DNA of 19,605 nucleotides, from NCBI GenBank assembly GCA_964554475.1, contig CAZKOT010000023.1, positions 1-19,605 of the forward strand, in the 5' to 3' direction. Origin of the DNA: CAJKWP01 sp964554475. Its GTDB lineage: Bacteria; Bacillota; Clostridia; Christensenellales; UBA1242. The notes beneath the pieces were generated by a model. It made no database searches. It was given only the letters and a program-made list of their open reading frames with translations, and had not been told where the DNA came from. This document shows positions 6,598-14,043 of the stretch, piece after piece. The position numbers and the translations under genes were made by a program. Every line of letters starts with the position of its first letter. Positions within the stretch are counted from its first letter, which is position 1.

Positions 6598-8964
6598 GTT
6601 GTTATTGAAAGATTTGAACCAAAGCCACAAGAAGGGCTTACTTCATTGCAAGTTGCGGGAAGAATCAAATTTCAACTTGAGAATAATATAAAACAAAAAT
6701 CTTCAAAATCTGTTTTTAGAATTTTGTTTGATAATATTTTCACTTTTTTTAATCTAATTTGGCTTGGCATTTTAGCTGCGCTTTTAATTGTTGAATCTTA
6801 TGATAACTTATATTTTATGGTCGTTATTATATTAAACACAATGATTGCAATAATTCAAGAAATTAAAGCAAAAATAATTGTTGAACGTTTAAAATTAATT
6901 ACAACCCCAAAAGTTTTGGCAATTCGTGATGGCAAAGAAATTAATCTTTTTGCGAACAAATTAGTTCTTGATGATATTGTGGTTTTAAGCATTGGAAATC
7001 AAGTTCCTTCCGATTGTTTGCTTCTTGAAGGAGCAGTTGAAGTTAATGAAAGTTTATTAACGGGAGAAAGTAAACCCGTTAAGAAAAATGTTGGTGATAG
7101 ACTTTTGGCGGGAAGTTTTTTAACATCGGGAAAATGTAATGCTCGTGTTGATAGAATTGGTAAAGACAACTATATTCAGTCAATTGCATCTCAAGCAAAA
7201 AAATTTAAAAGTCCAAACTCAAATCTTTTCAGAGATTTGAAAACAATTATTCGTTATATTGGCATTATGATTATTCCGTTTGCACTTTTAATGTTTGTTA
7301 ATAATTATATTTTAAATGATGAAATTACAATTGAATCAGCGGTTGTTCAAACCTGTGCTTCATTAATTGGAATGGTTCCTGCTGGAATGTTTCTTTTAAT
7401 TACTGTTGCCCTTTCAATTGGTGTTATTAAACTTTCTCAAAAGAAAACTCTTGTTCAAGACATCTATAGTATTGAAATGCTTGCTAGAACAGATGTTTTG
7501 TGTCTTGACAAAACAGGAACAATAACTGACGGAACAATGGAAGTTACAGATGTCTTGAATTTTAAAGAAACTGATTTTGATTTAAAAATTGCAATAGGAA
7601 ATCTTTTAAACAGTCAAAAGGCCACTAATAACACCTCAAGAGCAATGCTTAAGTATTTTGGAAAAGATGAATCATTAAACTTAATTTCTTCTGTTGAATT
7701 TTCATCCGATCGTAAATTTATTGCAGCAAGTTTCGAAAATTTTGGAACAATTGCAATAGGTGCTCCTGATTTTTTAGAAATAACACTGTCAAAAGATATT
7801 GAAAAAAAAATCAAACAAAGAACAAAGCAGGGTGAAAGAGTACTTTTAATTGCACATTCAAAAGAAAATCTAAACGGAGACAAATTACCAAAACTTGAAT
7901 CTGTTGGAATCCTAGTTATTGAAGAACATATTCGTGAAGATGCAATCGAAACAATTAAATGGTTTAAAGAAAATTCAGTTCAAATTAAAATCATTTCGGG
8001 AGATGACCCCGAAACTGTGGGCTACATTGCACAAAGAGTTGGAGTTGAAGGAGCAGAAAAAACAATCTCTCTTGAGGGAATGAGTCTAGAAGATGTTTCA
8101 AAAATAGCTAAAGATTTTACAGTTTTTGGAAGGGTTACTCCCGAGCAGAAACATACTTTAATAAAATCTTTGAAAAATTTAGGGCATGTTGTTGCAATGA
8201 CAGGTGATGGTGTAAACGATACGCTTGCTTTGAAAGAAGCTGATTGTTCAATCGCAATGGCGGACGGAAGTGAAGTTGCAAGGGGACTTTCTCATTTGGT
8301 TTTACTGGATTCTAAATTTTCTTCATTACCTTCTGTTGTGCGAGAGGGGCGAAAAGTTGTTAATAATGTTCAACAATCTTCAACACTTTTTTTAATGAAA
8401 ACTTTTTTTACTATTTTACTTTCATTAATTACAATTGTTACCTTAACCCCTTATATTTTTGAACCAAAACAACTTCTTTTGCTCGAATTTGCGGTAATTG
8501 GCGTTTCGTCATTTATGCTAGCATTTCAACCAAATGAGGAGATTATTAAGGGAAATTTTATTAAAGAAGTTTTAAAACATGCAATACCTTATGCGTTGTT
8601 AATCCTTGCAAATTTTTTGGCATATTTAATAATTGAATTATATATTATTTTTGATCCTATAACAGCAATGACTCTTGAAACATTAATGCTTACCTGCGCA
8701 GGATTTGTTTGTCTTGTCCGTCTTTGCTATCCTTTTACTAAACTTCGATTAATATGCGTTTTTACTGCATTAGTTTTGATTTTGATAGGATTTTTTGGCA
8801 CACCGAGCATTTTTGGAATTAGCTGGCCAAGTGTTACTCCGACTGTTACTTTAATTTGGACATTAAGTTTTGTTATTACCGCTCTAATTGCAATTTTAGT
8901 GCCGATTTTTAAGAATTTGATAATGAAGCGCTTTTTTCAAAAACAAAACAATTTAAAAAATTGA
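6529..8964 (+). CDS. P-type cation-transporting ATPase (CtpE-like)
   Basis: This is a membrane pump of the P-type ATPase superfamily, 811 residues from the first TTG. The actuator loop TGES is at residues 178-181, the phosphorylated aspartate is D327 in DKTGTIT, and the hinge TGDGVNDTLALKEAD puts GDGVND at 559-564. Two transmembrane pairs precede the catalytic domain and a hydrophobic six-helix-like region follows to the end. The absence of heavy-metal CxxC domains and the sequence GMVPAGMFLL around P284 in helix 4 point to the group of mycobacterial CtpE, a calcium-uptake pump. In SERCA-type and CtpE pumps this helix often reads PEG; here it is PAG. Calcium is a family-based guess. The start is unusual: TTG codons at 6529 and 6583 each follow an AAAGGA site. 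The gene ends 16 bases from a convergent gene. Confidence 0.88.
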   Translation: MLQKNKENHKLVLKEKRSLSQKNVVIERFEPKPQEGLTSLQVAGRIKFQLENNIKQKSSKSVFRILFDNIFTFFNLIWLGILAALLIVESYDNLYFMVVIILNTMIAIIQEIKAKIIVERLKLITTPKVLAIRDGKEINLFANKLVLDDIVVLSIGNQVPSDCLLLEGAVEVNESLLTGESKPVKKNVGDRLLAGSFLTSGKCNARVDRIGKDNYIQSIASQAKKFKSPNSNLFRDLKTIIRYIGIMIIPFALLMFVNNYILNDEITIESAVVQTCASLIGMVPAGMFLLITVALSIGVIKLSQKKTLVQDIYSIEMLARTDVLCLDKTGTITDGTMEVTDVLNFKETDFDLKIAIGNLLNSQKATNNTSRAMLKYFGKDESLNLISSVEFSSDRKFIAASFENFGTIAIGAPDFLEITLSKDIEKKIKQRTKQGERVLLIAHSKENLNGDKLPKLESVGILVIEEHIREDAIETIKWFKENSVQIKIISGDDPETVGYIAQRVGVEGAEKTISLEGMSLEDVSKIAKDFTVFGRVTPEQKHTLIKSLKNLGHVVAMTGDGVNDTLALKEADCSIAMADGSEVARGLSHLVLLDSKFSSLPSVVREGRKVVNNVQQSSTLFLMKTFFTILLSLITIVTLTPYIFEPKQLLLLEFAVIGVSSFMLAFQPNEEIIKGNFIKEVLKHAIPYALLILANFLAYLIIELYIIFDPITAMTLETLMLTCAGFVCLVRLCYPFTKLRLICVFTALVLILIGFFGTPSIFGISWPSVTPTVTLIWTLSFVITALIAILVPIFKNLIMKRFFQKQNNLKN

Positions 8965-8980
8965 GTTTAGACAAAAAATA

Positions 8981-9760
8981 CTAATGACTAATTACTATTG
9001 TAATTGGTTCAGTTACATTTTCTATTTTATAAATTTCATTTTTGGCGGAAATTTCAACACCATTTGCTTTAATCTTAAATGGAGAGTTTTTTAATTCATC
9101 AATAGGTGTAACCGTAAAACTAAAATCTTCACCTGATTTTATTGTTGTGTTTTCAAAACCTCCATAAGTAATACCTTCGGTTGGAGTTAATGTTATTTCA
9201 ATAAGTTTACTCCATTTTGCGTAAAGTGTTAAATTTTCAGATGGCATTGTGCTAAATATGTAAGGAATTGTTAAAGCTTTATCTTTAAACCAGCCGTCGA
9301 AAACAAAACCAGTTTTAATGGGGTCAACAGGTTTTGTGAGTGGAACTCTAAATTCCTCGACAATTGTTGGCACAACACTTCCACCATTGGAAGCAAAATC
9401 AATTCTATATTGATTAATACGCCAATTTGCATGCAAAGTTACTTGACCGACTTTATTAGGTAAATTTGTGAGTTTTCCACCTTCGAAATTTTTGTTGTCA
9501 TACCAACCAGCAAAAGTGTAACCTTGTTTTGTTGGGGCAGGTATTTCTTCAAATGATTTTACATCAACTATTGGGGGAATATATTCTCCACCCTCTGTGT
9601 CAAAAGTAACAGTAAGACGTGAAGAAAAAGAAAGGAAATAAATTATTCCTGCAATTCCTATTAAAAGAACTAAAAACAAAATAATCGGCAAGTAAATTGA
9701 AGCGGGATTTCTTGCCGTTTTTATTTTTTCATCTTTATTGTTTTTTTCATTATTATTCAT
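8981..9760 (-). CDS. Membrane-anchored protein with two Listeria-Bacteroides (Flg_new) repeats
   Basis: A charged N-terminus of about 20 residues is followed by one membrane helix (about 22-44, YLPIILFLVLLIGIAGIIYF) and an extracellular part. It contains two Flg_new/InlB-B-like repeats at roughly 50-113 and 118-183. Each has the signature of a strand, GG, then GYTFAGWYDN (or GFVFDGWFKD) and a closing LHANW or LYAKW. A last domain of about 75 residues (184-259) is beta-rich and unrecognised. Such repeats occur on surface proteins of gut Firmicutes and in internalins and usually mediate adhesion or act as spacers. With no LPXTG motif, the helix is the likely anchor, outside-facing. No clear Shine-Dalgarno precedes the ATG. 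The gene is convergent with the ATPase and divergent from the next one. Confidence 0.8.
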   Translation of the reverse strand: MNNNEKNNKDEKIKTARNPASIYLPIILFLVLLIGIAGIIYFLSFSSRLTVTFDTEGGEYIPPIVDVKSFEEIPAPTKQGYTFAGWYDNKNFEGGKLTNLPNKVGQVTLHANWRINQYRIDFASNGGSVVPTIVEEFRVPLTKPVDPIKTGFVFDGWFKDKALTIPYIFSTMPSENLTLYAKWSKLIEITLTPTEGITYGGFENTTIKSGEDFSFTVTPIDELKNSPFKIKANGVEISAKNEIYKIENVTEPITIVISH

Positions 9761-9810
9761 TTGTTATGTTTAGAATGATTATTTTTAGAATTTTTATTCT
9801 GGAAAAAAAC

Positions 9811-9839
9811 TTGCGAAAAATTTGTGATTGTATTAAAAT
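9811..9839 (+). promoter_or_regulatory. Promoter for the 221-residue hypothetical gene
   Basis: TTGCGA (9811-9816) and TAAAAT (9834-9839) have a 17-base spacer. They lie about 40 bases before the ATG at 9878, which is preceded by AGAGG. Confidence 0.5.
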
Positions 9840-9877
9840 AAAATATCAAACAAAAGATAAAATTAAAAGAGGAAAAA

Positions 9878-10543
9878 ATGAATAGAGAAGAAATTGTAAT
9901 AAAAAATATTCAAAAGGAAATTACAATAATAAATTCGCAAGGAAAAACGCTAAAGCCGTATGACTATTTAGTATATTTGGTAAAAAAAGAATTACCAAAT
10001 TCAATAAAAAATGAAATTGAACGTTTGGAACACAGTATTGCAGCTGCAAGAATGGGAAGAGCTTCGGTAGAAAATATTTCGCAATTCAATTTTGAAATTG
10101 CTACTTTAAAGGGATTATTAAAAGATTTAGAACAAGGAACTGTAGCATCGGATGAAATTATTAAAAAAACGGTTAATCAAGCAATTATTGAAATCAAAAA
10201 TGGTAAAGTCCCGGATTGTTTTCATGTTTTGGTTGCTAAAAGAAAACCAAATGAAGAGCAACCGTTTATTGATAAATTGTTGGAACATATAAATTCTTTA
10301 AAAAAGCAAAAAAAATATTTATCAAAAGAAGAAATGATGCAATTTTTACGTTCGGAGCAAATTAACAATAAAAAATTATCTGAAGGTAAAATTCTTTCTA
10401 TAATTTCAGCCTTAATAATAAAAGATGATAAATTTGCTTGTTCTTTATCTAAACCAGTTGAATACGAAAATATATCAATAAATTATAATTTAAAAAAGAA
10501 ATTATTTGATGTTTACGGAGAAAAGGAAAAAGAAATCAATTAA
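9878..10543 (+). CDS. Hypothetical protein, soluble, charged, helix-rich
   Basis: I do not recognise this 221-residue protein. It has no signal peptide or membrane segment and is rich in K, E and I. Residues about 40-110 (IKNEIERLEHSIAAARMGRA, then ISQFNFEIATLKGLLKDLEQ) look like an amphipathic helical bundle or coiled coil. DEIIKKTVNQAIIEIKNGKVP (about residue 92 on) faintly recalls the helical domain of YqeY/GatB proteins, but too weakly to assign. A second helical block (FIDKLLEHINSLKKQKKYL) precedes a C-terminal third that may be a small winged-helix-like domain; that is speculative. It has its own promoter, an AGAGG ribosome site five bases before the ATG, and a strong terminator just after it, so it is probably monocistronic. 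Confidence 0.7.
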   Translation: MNREEIVIKNIQKEITIINSQGKTLKPYDYLVYLVKKELPNSIKNEIERLEHSIAAARMGRASVENISQFNFEIATLKGLLKDLEQGTVASDEIIKKTVNQAIIEIKNGKVPDCFHVLVAKRKPNEEQPFIDKLLEHINSLKKQKKYLSKEEMMQFLRSEQINNKKLSEGKILSIISALIIKDDKFACSLSKPVEYENISINYNLKKKLFDVYGEKEKEIN

Positions 10544-10562
10544 TAAGATATCTCAAAATTTA

Positions 10563-10593
10563 AAAAAAACTATTTGCAAAAAATAGTTTTTTT
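10563..10593 (+). terminator. Rho-independent terminator
   Basis: AAAAAAACTATTT (10563-10575) pairs perfectly with AAATAGTTTTTTT (10581-10593) around a five-base loop. The T-rich 3' arm supplies the U tract. It sits 19 bases after the 221-residue hypothetical gene and isolates it from metG. Confidence 0.75.
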
Positions 10594-10619
10594 ATTTTAA
10601 ATGTTATTTTTGAAATTAT

Positions 10620-10648
10620 TTGACTTTAAATTTGCGAAATGCTAAATT
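10620..10648 (+). promoter_or_regulatory. Promoter for metG
   Basis: TTGACT (10620-10625), 17 bases, TAAATT (10643-10648). An overlapping alternative is TTTGCG (10631-10636), 17 bases, CATAAT (10654-10659). The short leader leaves no room for a T-box riboswitch, which controls many Firmicute aminoacyl-tRNA synthetase genes. Confidence 0.45.
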
Positions 10649-10687
10649 AATTTCATAATAAATATATTTTTAGGAGCAAAGGAATTA

Positions 10688-12292
10688 ATGAAAAAAAACA
10701 CTTTTTATATCACTACGCCAATATATTATCCTAGTAATAAATTTACATTAGGCACATGCTACACAACTGTGATTTGCGATTCGATTGCAAGATTTCAAAA
10801 AGCTCTAGGAAAAGAAGTTTTTTTCTTAACGGGAACTGATGAGCATGGCGAAAAAATTCAAAAAACTGCAGAAAGTAAAGGTAAAACCGAAATGGAATAC
10901 CTTGATATTATGATTTCAGAAAGTAAAAAACTTTGGCAAGATTTGCATATTGAGTATGATAAATTTATTCGAACTACTGATGATTATCATGTTCAAGCCG
11001 TAAAAAAAGCATTTAATGAACTTTTTGAAAAGGGATATATTTACAAGTCAACCTATAAAGGTTTTTATTGCGTTCCTTGTGAGACTTTTTGGACTGAAAC
11101 TCAACTTGAAAATAGTAAAAATGAAGGAAAATATCTTTGTCCAGACTGCGCTCGTGAGGTCAAAATTGCAGAAGAAGAGGCATATTTTTTTAAACTTAGC
11201 GAGTTTGGTGACAAACTTTTAAAGCTTTATGAGCAGCATCCTGATTTTTTACAACCAACTTCAAGAGTAAATGAAATGGTTAATTTTATTAATCAAGGAC
11301 TTCAAGATTTATGTGTTTCTAGAACAACAATTAAATGGGGTATTTCGGTTGATTTTGATCCTTCTCATACAATCTATGTTTGGATTGATGCGCTTTTAAA
11401 CTACTTAACTGCACTTGGATATAACAGCAATGATACGACACTTTTCGAAAAATTTTGGCCTGCCGATGTTCATTTTGTAGGAAAAGATATTGTTCGTTTC
11501 CACGCTGTTATTTGGCCGGCACTTTTAATGGCATTAGACTTGCCTCTTCCTAAAACTGTTTTTGGGCATGGTTGGTTACTCCTTGCCGGCGGAAAACTTA
11601 GCAAAAGTAAAGTGGTGGAATCAAAAGGATTTAAAGAAATAATTGACCCCAGCATTTTAATTCCGCTTTATGGAGCAGATGCAATCAGGTATATTCTTCT
11701 TCGTGAAATACCTTTTGGAGGGGACGGAGAATATTCAAGTGAAAAATTCTTGAATCGTTTTAATTCAGATTTGGCAAATGATTATGGAAATTTAGTTAGT
11801 CGAACTTTTTCAATGGTAAAAAAATATAATGACGGAATTGTTCCAAAAAGCACTGAAGAAAACGTTCAAGACAGGGAATTTAAAGATTTTGTTGAAACAT
11901 CTGTCAAGAACACTTTAAAAATTATGGAAAGTTTTGATGTCAGCAAAGCTCTTATCGAAACTTTCTCGATTTTCACAAAAGCAAATAAATATATTGATAT
12001 TAGAGCACCTTGGGCACTTGCGAAAGATGAATCAAAAAAACAAGAATTATTTTCTGTTTTATATAACCTTTTGGAAGCAATTAGCATTGGAACAAAACTT
12101 TTAAGTCCCTTTTTAACTGAATGCACAGAAAAAGTTTTGAATGCTTTGGGACAAGAAAAAAAAGTTGATTTTAAAAAATTAAAAACTTTTGGAAATTTAA
12201 AAGAGGGAATTAAACTTCAAGAATTATCCCCGCTTTTTCCGCGACTTGATATTGAAGAAGAAAAGAAAAAATTATTTGAAATTATATCGTGA
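10688..12292 (+). CDS. metG: Methionine--tRNA ligase
   Basis: MetG charges tRNA-Met with methionine in the cytoplasm. The N-terminal Rossmann fold begins TTPIYYPSNKFTLGTCYTTV. The class I HIGH signature is replaced by TLGT (residues 20-23), so both histidines are absent. The second signature KMSKS is KLSKS (303-307). The TGTDEHGEKIQ block (48-58) is intact. The zinc knuckle has two CxxC pairs, C128/C131 and C151/C154. At 534 residues it lacks the C-terminal EMAP/OB-type tRNA-binding extension found in longer Firmicute enzymes. An AAAGGA site five bases upstream supports the ATG. Its TGA is followed within 21 bases by the start of the next gene, so the two are probably one operon. Function is secure despite the altered HIGH motif, since the rest of the active-site scaffold is conserved. 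Confidence 0.96.
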   Translation: MKKNTFYITTPIYYPSNKFTLGTCYTTVICDSIARFQKALGKEVFFLTGTDEHGEKIQKTAESKGKTEMEYLDIMISESKKLWQDLHIEYDKFIRTTDDYHVQAVKKAFNELFEKGYIYKSTYKGFYCVPCETFWTETQLENSKNEGKYLCPDCAREVKIAEEEAYFFKLSEFGDKLLKLYEQHPDFLQPTSRVNEMVNFINQGLQDLCVSRTTIKWGISVDFDPSHTIYVWIDALLNYLTALGYNSNDTTLFEKFWPADVHFVGKDIVRFHAVIWPALLMALDLPLPKTVFGHGWLLLAGGKLSKSKVVESKGFKEIIDPSILIPLYGADAIRYILLREIPFGGDGEYSSEKFLNRFNSDLANDYGNLVSRTFSMVKKYNDGIVPKSTEENVQDREFKDFVETSVKNTLKIMESFDVSKALIETFSIFTKANKYIDIRAPWALAKDESKKQELFSVLYNLLEAISIGTKLLSPFLTECTEKVLNALGQEKKVDFKKLKTFGNLKEGIKLQELSPLFPRLDIEEEKKKLFEIIS

Positions 12293-12312
12293 ATTTTATT
12301 GCAGGAGAAGAA

Positions 12313-12858
12313 ATGGGGAAAATACTTAAAACCATTGGATTTTATGATTATTATTATGATGGTGAACGGCTTTTTGCAAAAGAAGATACACAAAAAAAAT
12401 TTATGGGCTACATTGAATTAGAAGATGAAGTTTATGTTTGGGATGGAGAAATTTGTCAATTTTTTAAAGGAATACAAGTAGATGAATACAACGAAAGTGT
12501 AAAAAAGTTTATATTGGGTTATTTTAGTTATGAAGATGAAAATATAATTATTAAATTTCATAAAATTTCAAAAGAATTTGATGATAATGGAGCTGAAATT
12601 AAGTATAAAGTTCAAAAAAATAAAGATGGTTTGAAAGGGGAATATATAGGTTTTTGGAATAATTATAGACCAGCAAGATTAATTATTGAAAATGCTATTA
12701 TGGATTTAAGCATTCAAAAATTTTTGAAAGAAGGTTATGAAAAAATTAATGAAAAAAACACTAATCTTGTGCATTACTTAACGCACTATTATAACCTTCA
12801 AAAAAGCAAGTCAGAGATAAAAAAACAAGAAAGTGAACAACATAACTTTTTTGAATAG
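12313..12858 (+). CDS. Hypothetical protein downstream of metG
   Basis: I do not recognise this protein. It has about 181 residues, is acidic and aromatic-rich, and has no membrane helix. It begins MGKILKTIGFYDYYYDGERLF and has a beta-rich N-terminal half (FMGYIELEDEVYVWDGEICQFF). The C-terminal half is more helical and ends in a lysine/glutamate tail (KSEIKKQESEQ). The frame also opens at a GTG at 12289 that overlaps the metG stop, but AGGAG lies five bases before the ATG at 12313, which I prefer. Translation is probably coupled to metG. No clear terminator follows. Confidence 0.7.
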   Translation: MGKILKTIGFYDYYYDGERLFAKEDTQKKFMGYIELEDEVYVWDGEICQFFKGIQVDEYNESVKKFILGYFSYEDENIIIKFHKISKEFDDNGAEIKYKVQKNKDGLKGEYIGFWNNYRPARLIIENAIMDLSIQKFLKEGYEKINEKNTNLVHYLTHYYNLQKSKSEIKKQESEQHNFFE

Positions 12859-13105
12859 ATAAAAAATGATATAAAAAAATTGATTAATGCCTTTACTTTC
12901 AAATTGAGAAATTGGTTTATTATTAAAAATAAAAAATAAATATATAATTGAATAATTTTTTGTTGAAAATAGTTTGTATGCGAATTATTGTTGAATAAAT
13001 CTTTGCAAAAATAATCACAAAACTTTTACAAGGGTAAAATATATAATTAAATGTAGAAATAAATTGTGAAATAAATAGAAAGTATAAAAAAAATTACCAA
13101 AAACA
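12859..13105. other. AT-rich intergenic spacer, no gene seen
   Basis: This stretch between the metG operon and the tRNA promoter is very AT-rich, with short stops in all frames. I see no strong hairpin, ribosome site or repeat in it. Confidence 0.6.
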
Positions 13106-13134
13106 TTGACAAGCAATTATTAATTTGTTAACAT
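13106..13134 (+). promoter_or_regulatory. Promoter of the tRNA-Ala/tRNA-Ile operon
   Basis: A consensus TTGACA (13106-13111), 17 bases, then TAACAT (13129-13134) places the start site near 13141, about 11 bases before mature tRNA-Ala. No equally good promoter precedes the intact tRNA-Ile, so this one probably serves both tRNAs. Confidence 0.7.
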
Positions 13135-13151
13135 AATCAAGCATTCATTTC

Positions 13152-13228
13152 GGGGGTATAGCTCAGCTGGCTAGAGCACCTGCCTTGCAAGCAGGGGGTC
13201 AACGGTTCGAATCCGTTTATCTCCACCA
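13152..13228 (+). tRNA. tRNA-Ala (TGC anticodon)
   Basis: This is a full 77-base cloverleaf with encoded CCA. The acceptor stem GGGGGTA pairs with TATCTCC and includes the G3:U70 wobble pair that marks tRNA-Ala. The anticodon stem CTGCC/GCAGG-type arm encloses TGC in the loop CTTGCAA. The T loop is TTCGAAT. It is first in the operon. Confidence 0.97.
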
Positions 13229-13352
13229 GACAATGTTTTGCAAATTGGTAAAGCATTGCAATGATAATAAAGCTTGGATAATCAAAGAAAATTTATTTTT
13301 GCTTTAAAACAGTTATTCTTGACAAAAAATAATCAAAAAATTCAATTATTTT

Positions 13353-13524
13353 GACAGATGAAAAGTCGATAAAACATATTGAAGGAATGTAGCTCAGCTG
13401 GTTAGAGCACCACCCTGATAAGGAGAATCTAGCCCGAAAGCCACGCAAATCCCGACAGATGAAAAGTCGATAAAACATACCGAAGGAACATAGCTCAGCT
13501 GGTTAGAGCACCACCCTGATAAGG
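13353..13524 (+). repeat. 71-base direct repeat: leader plus 5' half of tRNA-Ile, two copies
   Basis: Copies at 13353-13423 and 13454-13524 start at GACAGATGAAAAGTCG, share 67 of 71 bases, and both end exactly at CTGATAAGG in the tRNA anticodon arm. The four differences are TT/CC in the leader and TG/CA at tRNA positions 6-7. A 30-base GC-richer spacer (13424-13453) with no homology to either copy separates them. The first copy is the broken tRNA half; the second continues as the intact tRNA-Ile. Confidence 0.95.
13383..13423 (+). pseudogene. 5' half of a split tRNA-Ile (GAT)
   Basis: AGGAATGTAGCTCAGCTGG and the following D arm and anticodon arm match tRNA-Ile up to CTGATAAGG, then the sequence changes abruptly to AGAATCTAGC. 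No T arm or acceptor 3' strand follows. Its acceptor 5' strand AGGAATG would pair perfectly with CATTCCT, found in the orphan 3' half at 18094-18138, and less well with TGTTCCT of the nearby intact tRNA. It is therefore the left piece of a gene split by the insertion. Confidence 0.9.
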
Positions 13525-13560
13525 TGGGGGTCGGTGGTTCGAGTCCACTTGTTCCTACCA
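13484..13560 (+). tRNA. tRNA-Ile (GAT anticodon), intact copy
   Basis: This is a complete 77-base tRNA with encoded CCA. The acceptor AGGAACA pairs fully with TGTTCCT. The anticodon loop is CTGATAA with GAT at 13518-13520. The T arm is GGTGG-TTCGAGT-CCACT, with a G:U closing pair. It lies inside the inserted segment, just past the broken 5' half, and would replace the lost tRNA. It has a terminator directly after it and probably relies on the tRNA-Ala promoter. Confidence 0.97.
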
Positions 13561-13563
13561 CTG

Positions 13564-13590
13564 AAAAGCCCGTAAATGCGGGCTTTTTTT
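13564..13590 (+). terminator. Rho-independent terminator after tRNA-Ile
   Basis: AAAAGCCCG (13564-13572) pairs with CGGGCTTTT (13579-13587) around a six-base loop and continues into T residues. It ends the tRNA transcription unit four bases after the CCA end. Confidence 0.9.
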
Positions 13591-13641
13591 GTGTTTTTAA
13601 AGCAAAAATTTTACTCAAATTTTATGTAGCAAATATGCCTA

Positions 13642-13775
13642 AAATTTACTGCAGTTTTATTTCTGCTGATTTTTGACATAAAAATAGACCGATAATTGAT
13701 AACTCTCAACTATCGGTCTAATACTCTCTAAAACTATCCAAAACTGCTACATTTGCAGTAAACTGCAGTAAGTTT
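13642..13775. repeat. Nested inverted repeats with GCAGTAAA motifs at the left end of the island
   Basis: AAATTTACTGCAGTTT (13642-13657) and AAACTGCAGTAAGTTT (13760-13775) are inverted copies with 15 of 16 positions matching, and enclose the hairpin at 13685-13720. ATGTAGC (13624-13630) and GCTACAT (13746-13752) form a further outer pair. CATTTGCAGTAAACTGCA at 13750-13767 recurs with one change at 17964-17981 near the right end. Repeated short motifs just inside both ends of an integrated element resemble recombinase arm-binding sites; that role is inferred. Confidence 0.6.
13685..13720 (-). terminator. Probable terminator of the island operon
   Basis: TAGACCGATA and TATCGGTCTA form a perfect 10-base stem with a 16-base loop. 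On the minus strand the stem is followed by TTTTTATG, so it would stop leftward transcription coming from the DUF1848 gene. No better terminator is seen nearer that gene. It could instead be part of the recombination-site structure around it. Confidence 0.5.
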
Positions 13776-13803
13776 ATATTTTGACTTTTGTTCACAAAGA
13801 AAC

Positions 13804-13998
13804 TTACATTTCTGATTCCTGTCTTTTTCGTTTTCTTCTTTCTACTTGTTCTTCATATTCTGTTTCTGCTTTTCGTTTTTCTAACAAATCAAGTAATTTG
13901 TCTAACTGACTATCATCCAAATTATCAATTAAATTTTCTTCCGTTATCGGCAAAAAGTCAATGGATATCGAAATATTATTGCCGGTAACATTAATTAC
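13804..13998 (-). pseudogene. Remnant of an unidentified coding region, start missing
   Basis: An open stretch of 64 codons ends at a TAA (13806-13804), but its 5' side has in-frame stops (TAA at 14001-13999 and TGA further up) and no ATG, GTG or TTG start. The protein-like sequence contains ISIDFLPITEENLIDNLDDS, then DKLLDLLEKRKAETEYEE and a basic tail (ERRKRKRQESEM). It looks like a genuine helical, charged C-terminus rather than chance. It follows the DUF1848 gene on the same strand and may be the tail of a lost gene of the element. I cannot name the family. Confidence 0.45.
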
Positions 13999-14043
13999 TT
14001 ACAATGTACATCAAAGTTTCGATAACTGATGAAAGATTTTAAA

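Noticed and set aside
10544..10687. T-box riboswitch before metG
   Set aside because: The leader after the upstream terminator is under 100 bases and contains no T-box-like specifier or antiterminator structure.
13319..13380. Separate promoter for the tRNA-Ile copies (TTGACA at 13319 and 13351)
   Set aside because: Neither has a well-spaced -10: the first has only weak matches, and the second would start inside the tRNA. The intact copy has also lost the TTGACA.
13293..13478. Minus-strand reading frame of 61 codons
   Set aside because: It is antisense to the truncated tRNA-Ile and its leader, with no protein-like composition.
13394..13618. Minus-strand reading frame of 74 codons (SGLEPPTPTLSGWCSNQLSY)
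   Set aside because: It is the antisense translation of the tRNA-Ile genes and a frequent false gene call; no ribosome site.
13788..13988. Plus-strand reading frame of 66 codons rich in F and L
   Set aside because: It is the antisense of A-rich coding-like DNA on the minus strand; no ribosome site and implausible composition.
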